From a bacterium UBP8_UBA817 (GTDB lineage: Bacteria; Margulisbacteria; Marinamargulisbacteria; UBA817), in the NCBI GenBank assembly GCA_002296285.1, contig DBHX01000031.1, positions 1 to 5,856 on the forward strand: a stretch of 5,856 nt of DNA, given 5' to 3'. The position numbers and the translations under genes were made by a program. Under the pieces are notes generated by a model. That model was not told where the DNA came from, made no database searches, and worked only from the letters and a program-made list of their open reading frames with translations. Shown here piece after piece: positions 1 through 5,854 of the stretch (positions are counted from its first letter, which is position 1; each line of letters opens with the position of its first letter).

Positions 1-183
1 TATTTTCGATTCGGTTTCATATCTGTCGATATGCGCCCTTCTCTAAAAACTCCCCATCTTATCAATTTTTACTCTCTTTTTTACCTTATTCGTTATGCGC
101 TTTTCTCGACAAATCGCCCCTCTCATCTTTTTTTCTAATCTTTTTCCTTTTTTACGATCTATTTTCGATTCGGTTTCATATCT
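1..183. repeat. 24-bp direct repeat pair, 159 bp apart
   Basis: A perfect 24-bp direct repeat, beginning TATTTTCGATTCGG and ending TTTCATATCT, occupies 1-24 and 160-183. The first copy touches the window edge, so the true repeat may be longer and more copies may lie to the left. Between the copies there is a weaker internal repeat: 26-43 and 90-107 share 15 of 18 bases around the core TATGCGC, at an offset of 64 bp. No mobile-element gene, terminal inverted repeat or CRISPR-like spacing is visible, so this is either a remnant of a tandem array or two members of a dispersed intergenic repeat family. Confidence 0.75.
31..160 (+). promoter_or_regulatory. C-rich, G-poor stretch, possible Rho-loading (rut) region
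   Basis: By hand count the 130 bases from 31 to 160 contain about 38 C but only 8 G on the plus strand. There is no G at all from 36 to 91 or from 117 to 155. C-rich, G-poor, unstructured RNA with many pyrimidine-C steps is the known signature of Rho utilisation sites. It could end a transcript entering from a gene left of the window before it reaches the flavoprotein gene. This is inference only: the strand bias could equally come from repeat decay. No intrinsic terminator hairpin is seen here. Confidence 0.25.
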
Positions 184-217
184 CGCAAATATTCTGTATT
201 TGTTTTGCACTTATTTG

Positions 218-230
218 TAAGTTAAACTTA
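218..230. promoter_or_regulatory. Perfect 6-bp inverted repeat just upstream of the flavoprotein gene
   Basis: TAAGTT, one A, then AACTTA form a perfect 13-bp dyad ending six bases before the start codon at 237. A possible -10 hexamer, TATTCT, lies at 190-195, and TTGCAC at 205-210 resembles a -35 but has no well-spaced -10 partner. The dyad could be an operator overlapping the transcription start or ribosome-binding region. Short AT-rich dyads are common by chance, so the call is tentative. Confidence 0.25.
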
Positions 231-236
231 GCCACT

Positions 237-1442
237 ATGAAAACAACATTTGTGGTTGGTGCTGGGGCGGCTGGTTTTTTCGCTGCCATTCACCATAAAT
301 CCAATTGGCCTGATGACCGAACCATAATTATTGAAAAAAGTAACGATTGCCTAACGAAAGTTAAACTTTCGGGTGGTGGGCGGTGCAATGTCACCCATGC
401 TTGCTTTGACCCACGACAATTGTGTGAGTTCTACCCACGAGGCTCAAAGGAACTGCGGGGTCCTTTTCATGAGTTTCAACCGGAAGACACCATGGCCTGG
501 TTTGAATCACGAGGGGTGAAACTAAAAATTGAACCTGATAACCGGGTATTCCCTGTATCGAATGATTCCAGTGATATTGCTAATTGTTTAATGGATGAAG
601 CCAAAGCCCTTGGCATTGCTGTATGGACTTCCTGTGGAATTGCCGCCATAAACAAAACTGATCAGCTGTTTGTGATTACTTTAAAAAATGGTCAAACACA
701 TACCTGCAACAAGCTTATTCTGGCAACTGGAAGTAATCGCCAAGGGTACCAACTTGCGGAATCATTGGGCCATACAATTGTTTCACCCGTCCCATCGTTA
801 TTCACATTCAAAATTTCAGATCCTCAGTTGCATCAGTTATCAGGACTATCGGTTCAGCATGTTCAAGTTCAGTTATCAGTCGGTAAAAAGCAGCGACACA
901 ATGGTCCACTCCTAATTACCCATTGGGGAATGAGCGGCCCAGCCATTATCAAATCATCATCTTGGCATGCCATCGAGCTTCATGATACCAATTATTCTTG
1001 TACGATGACCATCGATTGGTTACCAGAACTTCAACCGAATCAAATCCAACAATCCATTGAAAAAATAATGCACTCTCGTCCCAAACAACGCCCAGATAAA
1101 CAATCTCCTTTTTCTGAACTTCCTGGACGACTATGGGCTTATCTAATCCAACATTGGAGGATCTCTCTTCCTGACCATTGGGGTGGCTTAAACAAACGTC
1201 AAATCCAACAAATGGCTGAGCGAGTGAAAGCTGATGCATTTGAGATTTCAGGAAAAGGCATCTTCAAAGAAGAATTCGTGACCTGTGGTGGGGTGGCTTT
1301 AAATGAAATTAATTTTTCGAATATGGAAAGCAATATTTGCCCCAATCTTCATGTGGTAGGCGAACTGTTAAATATTGATGGGATAACTGGAGGATTTAAC
1401 TTTCAATCGGCATGGACCACGGGCGTATTATCTGCCAATTAA
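237..1442 (+). CDS. YhiN/HI0933-family FAD-dependent flavoprotein (putative NAD(P)/FAD oxidoreductase)
   Basis: This 401-residue protein has the full layout of the YhiN/HI0933 flavoprotein family, whose usual length is about 400 residues. The N-terminal FAD-binding Rossmann motif GAGAAG is at residues 8-13. The family signature KLSGGGRCNVTH follows at 43-54, LATGSNRQGY at 162-171 and THWGMSGPAI at 228-237. The C-terminal FAD-contacting block contains VTCGGVALNEI (348-358) and NIDGITGGFNFQ (379-390). The protein should be a soluble cytoplasmic flavoenzyme. Its physiological substrate is not established for most of the family; the name BaiN is used for gut bacterial relatives linked to bile-acid reduction, which cannot be assumed here. 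The ATG at 237 places the Rossmann strand right at the N-terminus, as expected, although no Shine-Dalgarno sequence is visible. The gene converges on nhaC and their ends overlap by four bases. Confidence 0.93.
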   Translation: MKTTFVVGAGAAGFFAAIHHKSNWPDDRTIIIEKSNDCLTKVKLSGGGRCNVTHACFDPRQLCEFYPRGSKELRGPFHEFQPEDTMAWFESRGVKLKIEPDNRVFPVSNDSSDIANCLMDEAKALGIAVWTSCGIAAINKTDQLFVITLKNGQTHTCNKLILATGSNRQGYQLAESLGHTIVSPVPSLFTFKISDPQLHQLSGLSVQHVQVQLSVGKKQRHNGPLLITHWGMSGPAIIKSSSWHAIELHDTNYSCTMTIDWLPELQPNQIQQSIEKIMHSRPKQRPDKQSPFSELPGRLWAYLIQHWRISLPDHWGGLNKRQIQQMAERVKADAFEISGKGIFKEEFVTCGGVALNEINFSNMESNICPNLHVVGELLNIDGITGGFNFQSAWTTGVLSAN

Positions 1443-3175
1443 CAAAAAAGAATGACAATGAGTGTCCATAAGATGGATGCAATTCCTGCAGCTAAGCTCG
1501 CTTGTGGCATTTGGGTTTTAACATGATCCATTAAATCACACCCCGTGCACATGGCACTCAATACGGTGGTGTCTGAGATGGGAGAGCATTGATCACCAAA
1601 TACACTGCCATCCATGACCGCCGCAAAGCAAACTGTCATAAAGAGCATTGGGTGCTCCAAACCACTCGCCCCAGCGACCGCCCATGCCAATGGCATGGCC
1701 AAAGGAAACGCTACAGCATAAGTTCCCCAACTGGTGCCTGTGGAAAATGCAATGATAACCGTTAATAATTGCAGACAAATCGGTAGTAACCAATATGGGA
1801 TTGCCCCCCCCAATAGATCAACCAAATACTGTCCGCCCCCGGCTTGTTGCGAAATACTACCAATGGTAATGGCTAACATGAGGATTACAGAGCCCAAAAC
1901 AACCCCCTTCATGCCATCCGCAACACCTTGAATTAACGCCGGCAGACGCATGCCTCTGGCAATGGCCAATAACCCCGCCGAGACAACACTCGCACCAAAT
2001 GCCCATCGAACATTGGGGGTTCCGTATACAACAAATGTTCCAATAGCAAGTACGATCAACACGATTAATGGAAGAAAAAAATCCACCACATGCGGATGGT
2101 AATTGGCTGGGGTTGTGGCCTTTTCTAATTCTTTGGATGTTAATGGATTTGATCCAGGACGATCCAACTGCCCTGTTGATCGCGCCCGTTTAATGGCTTC
2201 TTTTAATTGTTTTCCCAAAAAAGGGGCTTTATCAATCGATAATAAAAATGTAAATAAAACAGCAAATATGGCATAAAAACAAAATGGAACACTACGAAAG
2301 AAAAATGAGATTCGATCAACTTCTGTCGCTAAAAATGATACCCCCGCCACATAAATAAAGGATTGAATATACCCTGGCCAGGCATTAAATGCCAGCTGAG
2401 AGGCAATGGGTGATGCCGTTGAATCCACAATATAGGCCACTTCCTCATGACTAACATTCTCTTTGTCTGTGATTGGCTTGACCGTGGTCCCTACCAAAAC
2501 AGTGCTGACAGATCCTCCTTGAAAAAATAATACCCCCAAGCACCATGCCACCAATTTTGCTGACTTTGGGCCTTTCACAAATTTTCGAGTCATCAGCTCA
2601 CCAAATGCTTGGGCCGCCCCTGTTTTGGACCAAATGCCCATCAATGCCCCCAATAACCACAGGTATAAAATTAAAACTCCGGCGGCATTTTTTGTCATCA
2701 ACTCTGTCACAAATACCTCTTCCGTGATGTTGTATTTTTGAAGCAATAATGCCCCTGAAATGATTCCTCCCAACAATGATGTCAGTGGTTCTTTTGTAAT
2801 CCAACACAATGCAATGGCCATAATGGCTGGCAATAACGACCAATATTTATAGTGTTTTTTAATGCTCACGCGACTATAGGTGTCCTCCCCATTTTGTTGT
2901 TCAACCACAAATTCGACCAGTTCGGTATCTGAATGGTCCCCATTGAGTAACATTGATCGGGAACTGGTGACAAATTGAGGATATGTTTTATCGCCACGCT
3001 CCGTAAAATACAATCGTCCAATGGCATCTTTTTTAACATCCAATAATTGCGTACTGACTTGTGTAAATGGGTCAATATTTTTGCCAATCCACCAGGAAAG
3101 AAGCGTAATCGCAAAAAATATGTACAATGGCACCCATCTCAATTTTGATATGTTTTTAACCAGTGGCTTCTTCAT
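1439..3175 (-). CDS. NhaC-family Na+/H+ antiporter
   Basis: This 578-residue inner-membrane protein belongs to the NhaC-type Na+/H+ antiporter family, which exchanges cytoplasmic Na+ for external H+ in pH and sodium homeostasis. Hydrophobic segments begin at about residues 14-32, followed by a hydrophilic, probably extracytoplasmic region of about 75 residues (33-110). Multiple membrane spans then run from about 112 to the C-terminus. Family motifs are SLLPAIMAIAL (113-123), DSTASPIAS (251-259), FSTGTSWGT (477-485) and GDQCSPISDTTVLSA (527-541), followed by CDLMDHVKTQ (546-555). A hydrophilic linker at about 320-360 is probably cytoplasmic. The length is at the long end for the family because of the N-terminal insert. 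A G8 homopolymer on the coding strand encodes Gly456-Gly457. No strong ribosome-binding site precedes the ATG. The ion specificity cannot be read from the sequence, and homologues with other substrates exist. Confidence 0.9.
   Translation of the reverse strand: MKKPLVKNISKLRWVPLYIFFAITLLSWWIGKNIDPFTQVSTQLLDVKKDAIGRLYFTERGDKTYPQFVTSSRSMLLNGDHSDTELVEFVVEQQNGEDTYSRVSIKKHYKYWSLLPAIMAIALCWITKEPLTSLLGGIISGALLLQKYNITEEVFVTELMTKNAAGVLILYLWLLGALMGIWSKTGAAQAFGELMTRKFVKGPKSAKLVAWCLGVLFFQGGSVSTVLVGTTVKPITDKENVSHEEVAYIVDSTASPIASQLAFNAWPGYIQSFIYVAGVSFLATEVDRISFFFRSVPFCFYAIFAVLFTFLLSIDKAPFLGKQLKEAIKRARSTGQLDRPGSNPLTSKELEKATTPANYHPHVVDFFLPLIVLIVLAIGTFVVYGTPNVRWAFGASVVSAGLLAIARGMRLPALIQGVADGMKGVVLGSVILMLAITIGSISQQAGGGQYLVDLLGGAIPYWLLPICLQLLTVIIAFSTGTSWGTYAVAFPLAMPLAWAVAGASGLEHPMLFMTVCFAAVMDGSVFGDQCSPISDTTVLSAMCTGCDLMDHVKTQMPQASLAAGIASILWTLIVILFC
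1804..1811 (-). repeat. G8 homopolymer inside nhaC
   Basis: Eight consecutive C on the plus strand read as G8 on the nhaC coding strand and encode the end of Leu455 plus Gly456-Gly457. A one-base slip would shift the frame before the conserved GTSWGT and GDQCSP motifs. Poly-G tracts of this size can be phase-variable in some bacteria, but they are usually longer in proven cases. Confidence 0.9.
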
Positions 3176-3193
3176 GGTGTCATTATCGGTTGA

Positions 3194-3222
3194 TTTTTAG
3201 TATCGATTAATTTTGACCCCAA
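3194..3222 (-). promoter_or_regulatory. Possible nhaC promoter
   Basis: On the minus strand, TTGGGG (3222-3217) is separated by 17 bases from TAAAAA (3199-3194). The match is 3 of 6 to the -35 and 4 of 6 to the -10 consensus. Transcription would begin near 3187, leaving a leader of only about a dozen bases before the ATG at 3175. An imperfect 10-bp direct repeat (TATCGGTTGA at 3184-3193 and TATCGATTAA at 3201-3210, 8 of 10 identical) overlaps it and might bind a regulator. This is weak evidence, offered because a promoter for nhaC must lie in or near this 90-bp gap. Confidence 0.25.
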
Positions 3223-3252
3223 TAAAAAATTTAATTGCAGAGTCATATCATG

Positions 3253-3258
3253 TATAAT
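3253..3258 (+). promoter_or_regulatory. Consensus -10 element of gmhA, possibly leaderless transcript
   Basis: TATAAT at 3253-3258 is a perfect sigma-70 -10 hexamer preceded directly by TG. The A of the gmhA start codon (3266) lies eight bases beyond its last base, where transcription would normally start, so the mRNA may have little or no 5' leader. No purine-rich ribosome-binding site lies between. The -35 region is poor: TTTAAT at 3230-3235 has correct 17-bp spacing but only half matches, and TTGCAG at 3235-3240 is only 12 bp away. Confidence 0.5.
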
Positions 3259-3265
3259 TTACTTT

Positions 3266-3826
3266 ATGATTCAAAACATATTAAATGATGCGGTTCATGT
3301 TCACCAACAATTGGCCAATGATCATCAGCTTCAATTGCAACTCGACACTGTTGGCAAGGCCTGTATCCAAGCCATTCAACATGGGCATAAAATTATTTTA
3401 TGTGGTAATGGTGGCAGTTTTGCTGATGCACAGCACATTTGCGCCGAGTTTGTGGGGCGATTTTTAAAAGAACGGCGTTCGCTTCCATCCATTTGCTTGG
3501 GATGCAACTCCTCGTCAACCACGGCCATTGCCAATGACTATGCATTTGATCAACTGTATGCGCGTGAACTATCCTCGATTGGTCAAGAGGGGGATGTATT
3601 GATTGGCATTACCACCAGTGGAAATAGCGCCAATGTTTTGGCGGCCATTGCTGTGGCCAAAGAAAAAAACATTCAAGCTTTTGGGCTCACCAGCAATAAA
3701 AAAGGACTCATTACTCAACAATGCACCTGCATTGAAATCCCATCATCTCATACTCCTCGGGTGCAAGAGTGCCATATTTTAATCGGGCATATTATTTGTG
3801 AAATGGTAGATGAAAATTTAGTTTAA
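3266..3826 (+). CDS. gmhA: Sedoheptulose-7-phosphate isomerase (phosphoheptose isomerase)
   Basis: GmhA converts D-sedoheptulose 7-phosphate to D-glycero-D-manno-heptose 7-phosphate, the first step of ADP-heptose synthesis for LPS core or other heptose-containing surface glycans. The protein has 186 residues against about 190 for the family and forms a single SIS sugar-isomerase domain. Visible motifs are CGNGGSFADAQH (46-57), EFVGRF (61-66), TTSGNSANV (116-124) and the C-terminal PRVQECHILIGHI (164-176). His57, Glu61, Gln167 and His175 align with the metal-binding and catalytic residues of E. coli GmhA (His61, Glu65, Gln172, His180), so the enzyme should be active. The related DnaA-binding protein DiaA is a less likely reading because all four of these residues are kept. 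The gene stands alone on its strand, divergent from nhaC and convergent with the GT4 gene, which it overlaps by four bases. No hldE/hldA or gmhB is in the window. Confidence 0.92.
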   Translation: MIQNILNDAVHVHQQLANDHQLQLQLDTVGKACIQAIQHGHKIILCGNGGSFADAQHICAEFVGRFLKERRSLPSICLGCNSSSTTAIANDYAFDQLYARELSSIGQEGDVLIGITTSGNSANVLAAIAVAKEKNIQAFGLTSNKKGLITQQCTCIEIPSSHTPRVQECHILIGHIICEMVDENLV

Positions 3827-4965
3827 CTACCCCCACACAAGTTTTCGTATACGTTGATTTCTTTTTTTACTGTTTCATACCAATTAAATGGTTTTGCACA
3901 CTCAATTATATCGGCTTCATCCATGGGTTTTCTAATCAAATCTGCAATGGCTGTAGCAAATCGCTCCTCAAAGTTCTCACCTTCTTGAACAATGCGCCCA
4001 CCATGCCCAATCACTTCTGGGATTCCACCATTGCTACTTCCAACCACTGGTGTACCAGATGCCTGTGCCTCTTTAATGACACACCCAAAAGCCTCCTGTC
4101 GACTGGGTAATACCAATACATTCATTGCACGCATATGCTCTGCAACTTTTGGTGCGGATATCTTTCCTGTAAAGACCACTTTTTCACCTAATTGATACTT
4201 TTCCACCTCTTTTTTCATCGCCCGTTCCAACACCCCTTCCCCAATGATTAGAAATTGATCTATGTGTAACATCACTGATGCCTTGTAAAAAATTTCAATC
4301 AACTTATCGGCTCTTTTTAATGCACTTAGTTGACCCACATAGCCAACGGTAACCGTTACAGATGTCTTTCTTCCTATCGGATTAAATATATTATTAATTC
4401 CATTGTGAATGACTGACTGATTTTTTGGTTTTGCCCCCTTCTTTAGTGCTGACTTTTGAATATCCGTTGAAACAAAAATAACATGATTGGCTTGATTTAA
4501 CCGTTTCATTTGCATTTGCATTACTTTTTTATTCAACCATCGACCAATTGCCCATTGATTAAATGATTCTCCCATTCGATAAATATCTGAACCGTGACAC
4601 GTAATAACAAAGGGGATATCCCATTGTTTAATGTCTGGAAATACTGTCATGCTCCACAACCAATGAAAATGGACAATATCAAAATTTGACTTTATCCATT
4701 GATATCTCTTTTTTTTATGTAATGGATTGATCATTAAATCAATCGAATGAATTGGAAAAACGGGGATATCTATGTTTAAAATAGGATCATTTAAATCAAG
4801 TAAATTATATGGCTTCATAAAATAATCCGAAACATCCTGATTCCACTTAAGAACTGTAACCTTATGCCCAGCTTTGATGAGTTCTTTTGCTCTCCAATAA
4901 AGAAATATCGCTTCTTGCGTGTTATTTTTTTTTGGAAAATAATTGGTAACAAAAAGTATATTCAT
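3823..4965 (-). CDS. GT4-family (GT-B fold) glycosyltransferase
   Basis: This 380-residue protein has the two-domain GT-B fold of retaining GT4 glycosyltransferases and probably transfers a sugar from a nucleotide donor to a lipid-linked or LPS acceptor at the inner face of the cytoplasmic membrane. The acceptor-side N-domain starts with NILFVTNYFP (2-11) and contains FDIVHFHW (95-102) and ITCHGSDIY (121-129). The C-domain starts at about 205 with VGYVGQLSALKRAD (207-220). The EX7E donor-binding motif is present as Glu291 and Glu299 in EAFGCVIKE, followed by GTPVVGSSNGGIPEVI (304-319). No signal peptide or membrane span is seen. The start is supported by a strong GAGGAG ribosome-binding site eight bases upstream. 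The 5' half is visibly more AT-rich than the 3' half. It is probably co-transcribed with the upstream GT2-like gene. The exact sugar is unknown; TuaC-like enzymes are a loose resemblance only. Confidence 0.9.
   Translation of the reverse strand: MNILFVTNYFPKKNNTQEAIFLYWRAKELIKAGHKVTVLKWNQDVSDYFMKPYNLLDLNDPILNIDIPVFPIHSIDLMINPLHKKKRYQWIKSNFDIVHFHWLWSMTVFPDIKQWDIPFVITCHGSDIYRMGESFNQWAIGRWLNKKVMQMQMKRLNQANHVIFVSTDIQKSALKKGAKPKNQSVIHNGINNIFNPIGRKTSVTVTVGYVGQLSALKRADKLIEIFYKASVMLHIDQFLIIGEGVLERAMKKEVEKYQLGEKVVFTGKISAPKVAEHMRAMNVLVLPSRQEAFGCVIKEAQASGTPVVGSSNGGIPEVIGHGGRIVQEGENFEERFATAIADLIRKPMDEADIIECAKPFNWYETVKKEINVYENLCGGS
4709..4716 (-). repeat. A8 homopolymer in the GT4 gene
   Basis: T8 on the plus strand is A8 on the coding strand, encoding Lys84-Lys85-Lys86. 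It is the second-longest single-base run in this gene after the A9 near its start. Confidence 0.9.
4925..4933 (-). repeat. A9 homopolymer near the start of the GT4 gene
   Basis: T9 on the plus strand is A9 on the coding strand, spanning the last base of Pro11 through Lys12-Lys13 and into Asn14. A one-base slip here during replication or transcription would shift the frame within the first 15 codons and abolish the protein. Confidence 0.9.
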
Positions 4966-4966
4966 T

Positions 4967-5007
4967 ATTTACTCTCCTCATAAAATTTTCATACTATGAA
5001 AGTAAAT
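4967..5007 (-). promoter_or_regulatory. Strong ribosome-binding site with possible sequestering hairpin before the GT4 gene
   Basis: On the minus strand GAGGAG (4979-4974) lies eight bases before the ATG at 4965 and decides the start. ATTTACTTTC (5007-4998) can pair with GAGAGTAAAT (4976-4967), a 10-bp stem with one G-U pair and a 21-base loop, which would cover half of the ribosome-binding site. A competing small palindrome, TTTCATA-C-TATGAAA on the plus strand (4987-5001), shares part of the same 5' arm. The stems are AT-rich and may be weak. There is no GC-rich stem with a U-run, so I see no intrinsic terminator between the two glycosyltransferase genes, which favours co-transcription. Confidence 0.4.
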
Positions 5008-5010
5008 GAC

Positions 5011-5826
5011 TTATTGAAACACTGAACTAAGAATTTTATCTTCATTTTTAACTAAATTATTTACATAAGTATTCCAAGATTCAGGTAAATCAATAACATC
5101 GCCTGATCTTGTCTTCATATGAAGAGCTTTTGTATTTGCCAAAAAAGCTGTTTTGTATTTCCACTTTAACGAATTGTAAAGACTTGCATCAGCACCCCCA
5201 AGTGCAGCTACTCTCCAATATCTTTTTGGCAATTTTTTTGGATCAAAAAACTGAAACTTAAGATCATTTTTTAAAATTTCACCACGAATCCCCATAATTC
5301 CACCAGGAACTGGACAAAGAAATGTGTGTCGCAACTCATATAGTTTGTCATTTTCAGCTTTTACAGATTTTGGCTTTAGCGCATTTCTTTCAGGATTACA
5401 GCTATTATTTTCATATGATAATGATAATGTGCCATATTTTTTGAGGTGACATATTGCGTCAATTAACTTAGTAAAATCATCTTTAACAAATAAAATATCT
5501 GAGCCCATTTGAACCACTGTTTTTGGAAGATTTTCTTCATTGATAAAGTCTTTTATATAGTGATTGATGGAATCGTTAAACCCAAAGTTTATTGGTAAAT
5601 CGATGCGATCAACTTTTTTTGACTGAATTTTATCTAAAAAATTAATAATTTTTGAATTTGCTTTTGAATTAATTAAAATCAGATATGTATCTTCTAACTG
5701 ATCGATGATTGATAAAATGTTTAATAGCGTTAATCGAACGCATTCAAAGTTATAATGAACTACCATAAAAATCACGGTTGAATCCTTAAATTTACTTCTT
5801 ATGTTATGATTTGGGGATTTGTTCAT
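5011..5826 (-). CDS. GT2-like (GT-A fold) glycosyltransferase
   Basis: This 271-residue protein resembles inverting GT2-family glycosyltransferases of the rhamnosyltransferase type. It begins with a beta-strand-like segment, STVIFMVVHYN (16-26). It carries NFGFNDSIN (80-88), close to the N-x-G-F-x-x-x-x-N motif of that group. VVQMGSDILFV (104-114) places Asp110 where the metal or nucleotide-binding DxD-type acid is expected. PGGIMGIRGEIL (174-185) and GGADASLYNSLKW (210-222) match the acceptor-side and catalytic-base region in position. No membrane span or signal peptide is visible, so it is probably cytoplasmic or peripheral. An AAAGG ribosome-binding site sits eight bases before the ATG at 5826. 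The gene is the most AT-rich in the window and lysine- and asparagine-rich, as is common for surface-polysaccharide genes acquired by transfer. The sugar and acceptor are unknown, and family assignment is moderate. Confidence 0.72.
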   Translation of the reverse strand: MNKSPNHNIRSKFKDSTVIFMVVHYNFECVRLTLLNILSIIDQLEDTYLILINSKANSKIINFLDKIQSKKVDRIDLPINFGFNDSINHYIKDFINEENLPKTVVQMGSDILFVKDDFTKLIDAICHLKKYGTLSLSYENNSCNPERNALKPKSVKAENDKLYELRHTFLCPVPGGIMGIRGEILKNDLKFQFFDPKKLPKRYWRVAALGGADASLYNSLKWKYKTAFLANTKALHMKTRSGDVIDLPESWNTYVNNLVKNEDKILSSVFQ

Positions 5827-5848
5827 TTTAGTAACCTTTTAGATTGAA

Positions 5849-5854
5849 ATTATA
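5849..5854 (-). promoter_or_regulatory. -10 element upstream of the GT2-like gene
   Basis: On the minus strand a perfect TATAAT hexamer (5854-5849) lies 22 bases before the ATG at 5826. Transcription would begin near 5842, leaving a short leader that carries the AAAGG ribosome-binding site. The -35 would fall outside the window. The surrounding GTATAATTT is identical to that at the gmhA promoter. If real, this promoter begins a unit containing the GT2-like and GT4 genes. Confidence 0.5.

Noticed and set aside
1..183. CRISPR array
   Set aside because: Only two 24-bp repeats with a 135-bp gap, which is far longer than CRISPR spacers, and no cas gene in the window.
949..1239. Open frame of 96 codons on the minus strand inside the flavoprotein gene
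   Set aside because: It lies wholly within a well-supported gene on the other strand, and its translation shows no recognisable domain.
2598..3114. Additional minus-strand frames of about 80 codons inside nhaC
   Set aside because: They overlap conserved antiporter coding in another frame and look like shadows of it.
3250..3288. Short upstream frame of 12 codons beginning at an ATG before gmhA
   Set aside because: It overlaps the -10 element and would probably not be transcribed; there is no ribosome-binding site.
1950..3660. Recurrent word GGCCATTG/CAATGGCC as a possible DNA uptake or motif signal
   Set aside because: The few copies I saw lie in coding sequence and reflect frequent Ala-Ile and Ala-Asn codon pairs; there is no excess in intergenic DNA.
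3846..3868. Intrinsic terminator for gmhA from CGTATACG followed by a T7 run
   Set aside because: The palindrome can form only a tiny stem with almost no loop, and the T-run starts eight bases after it, so a functional terminator is not supported.
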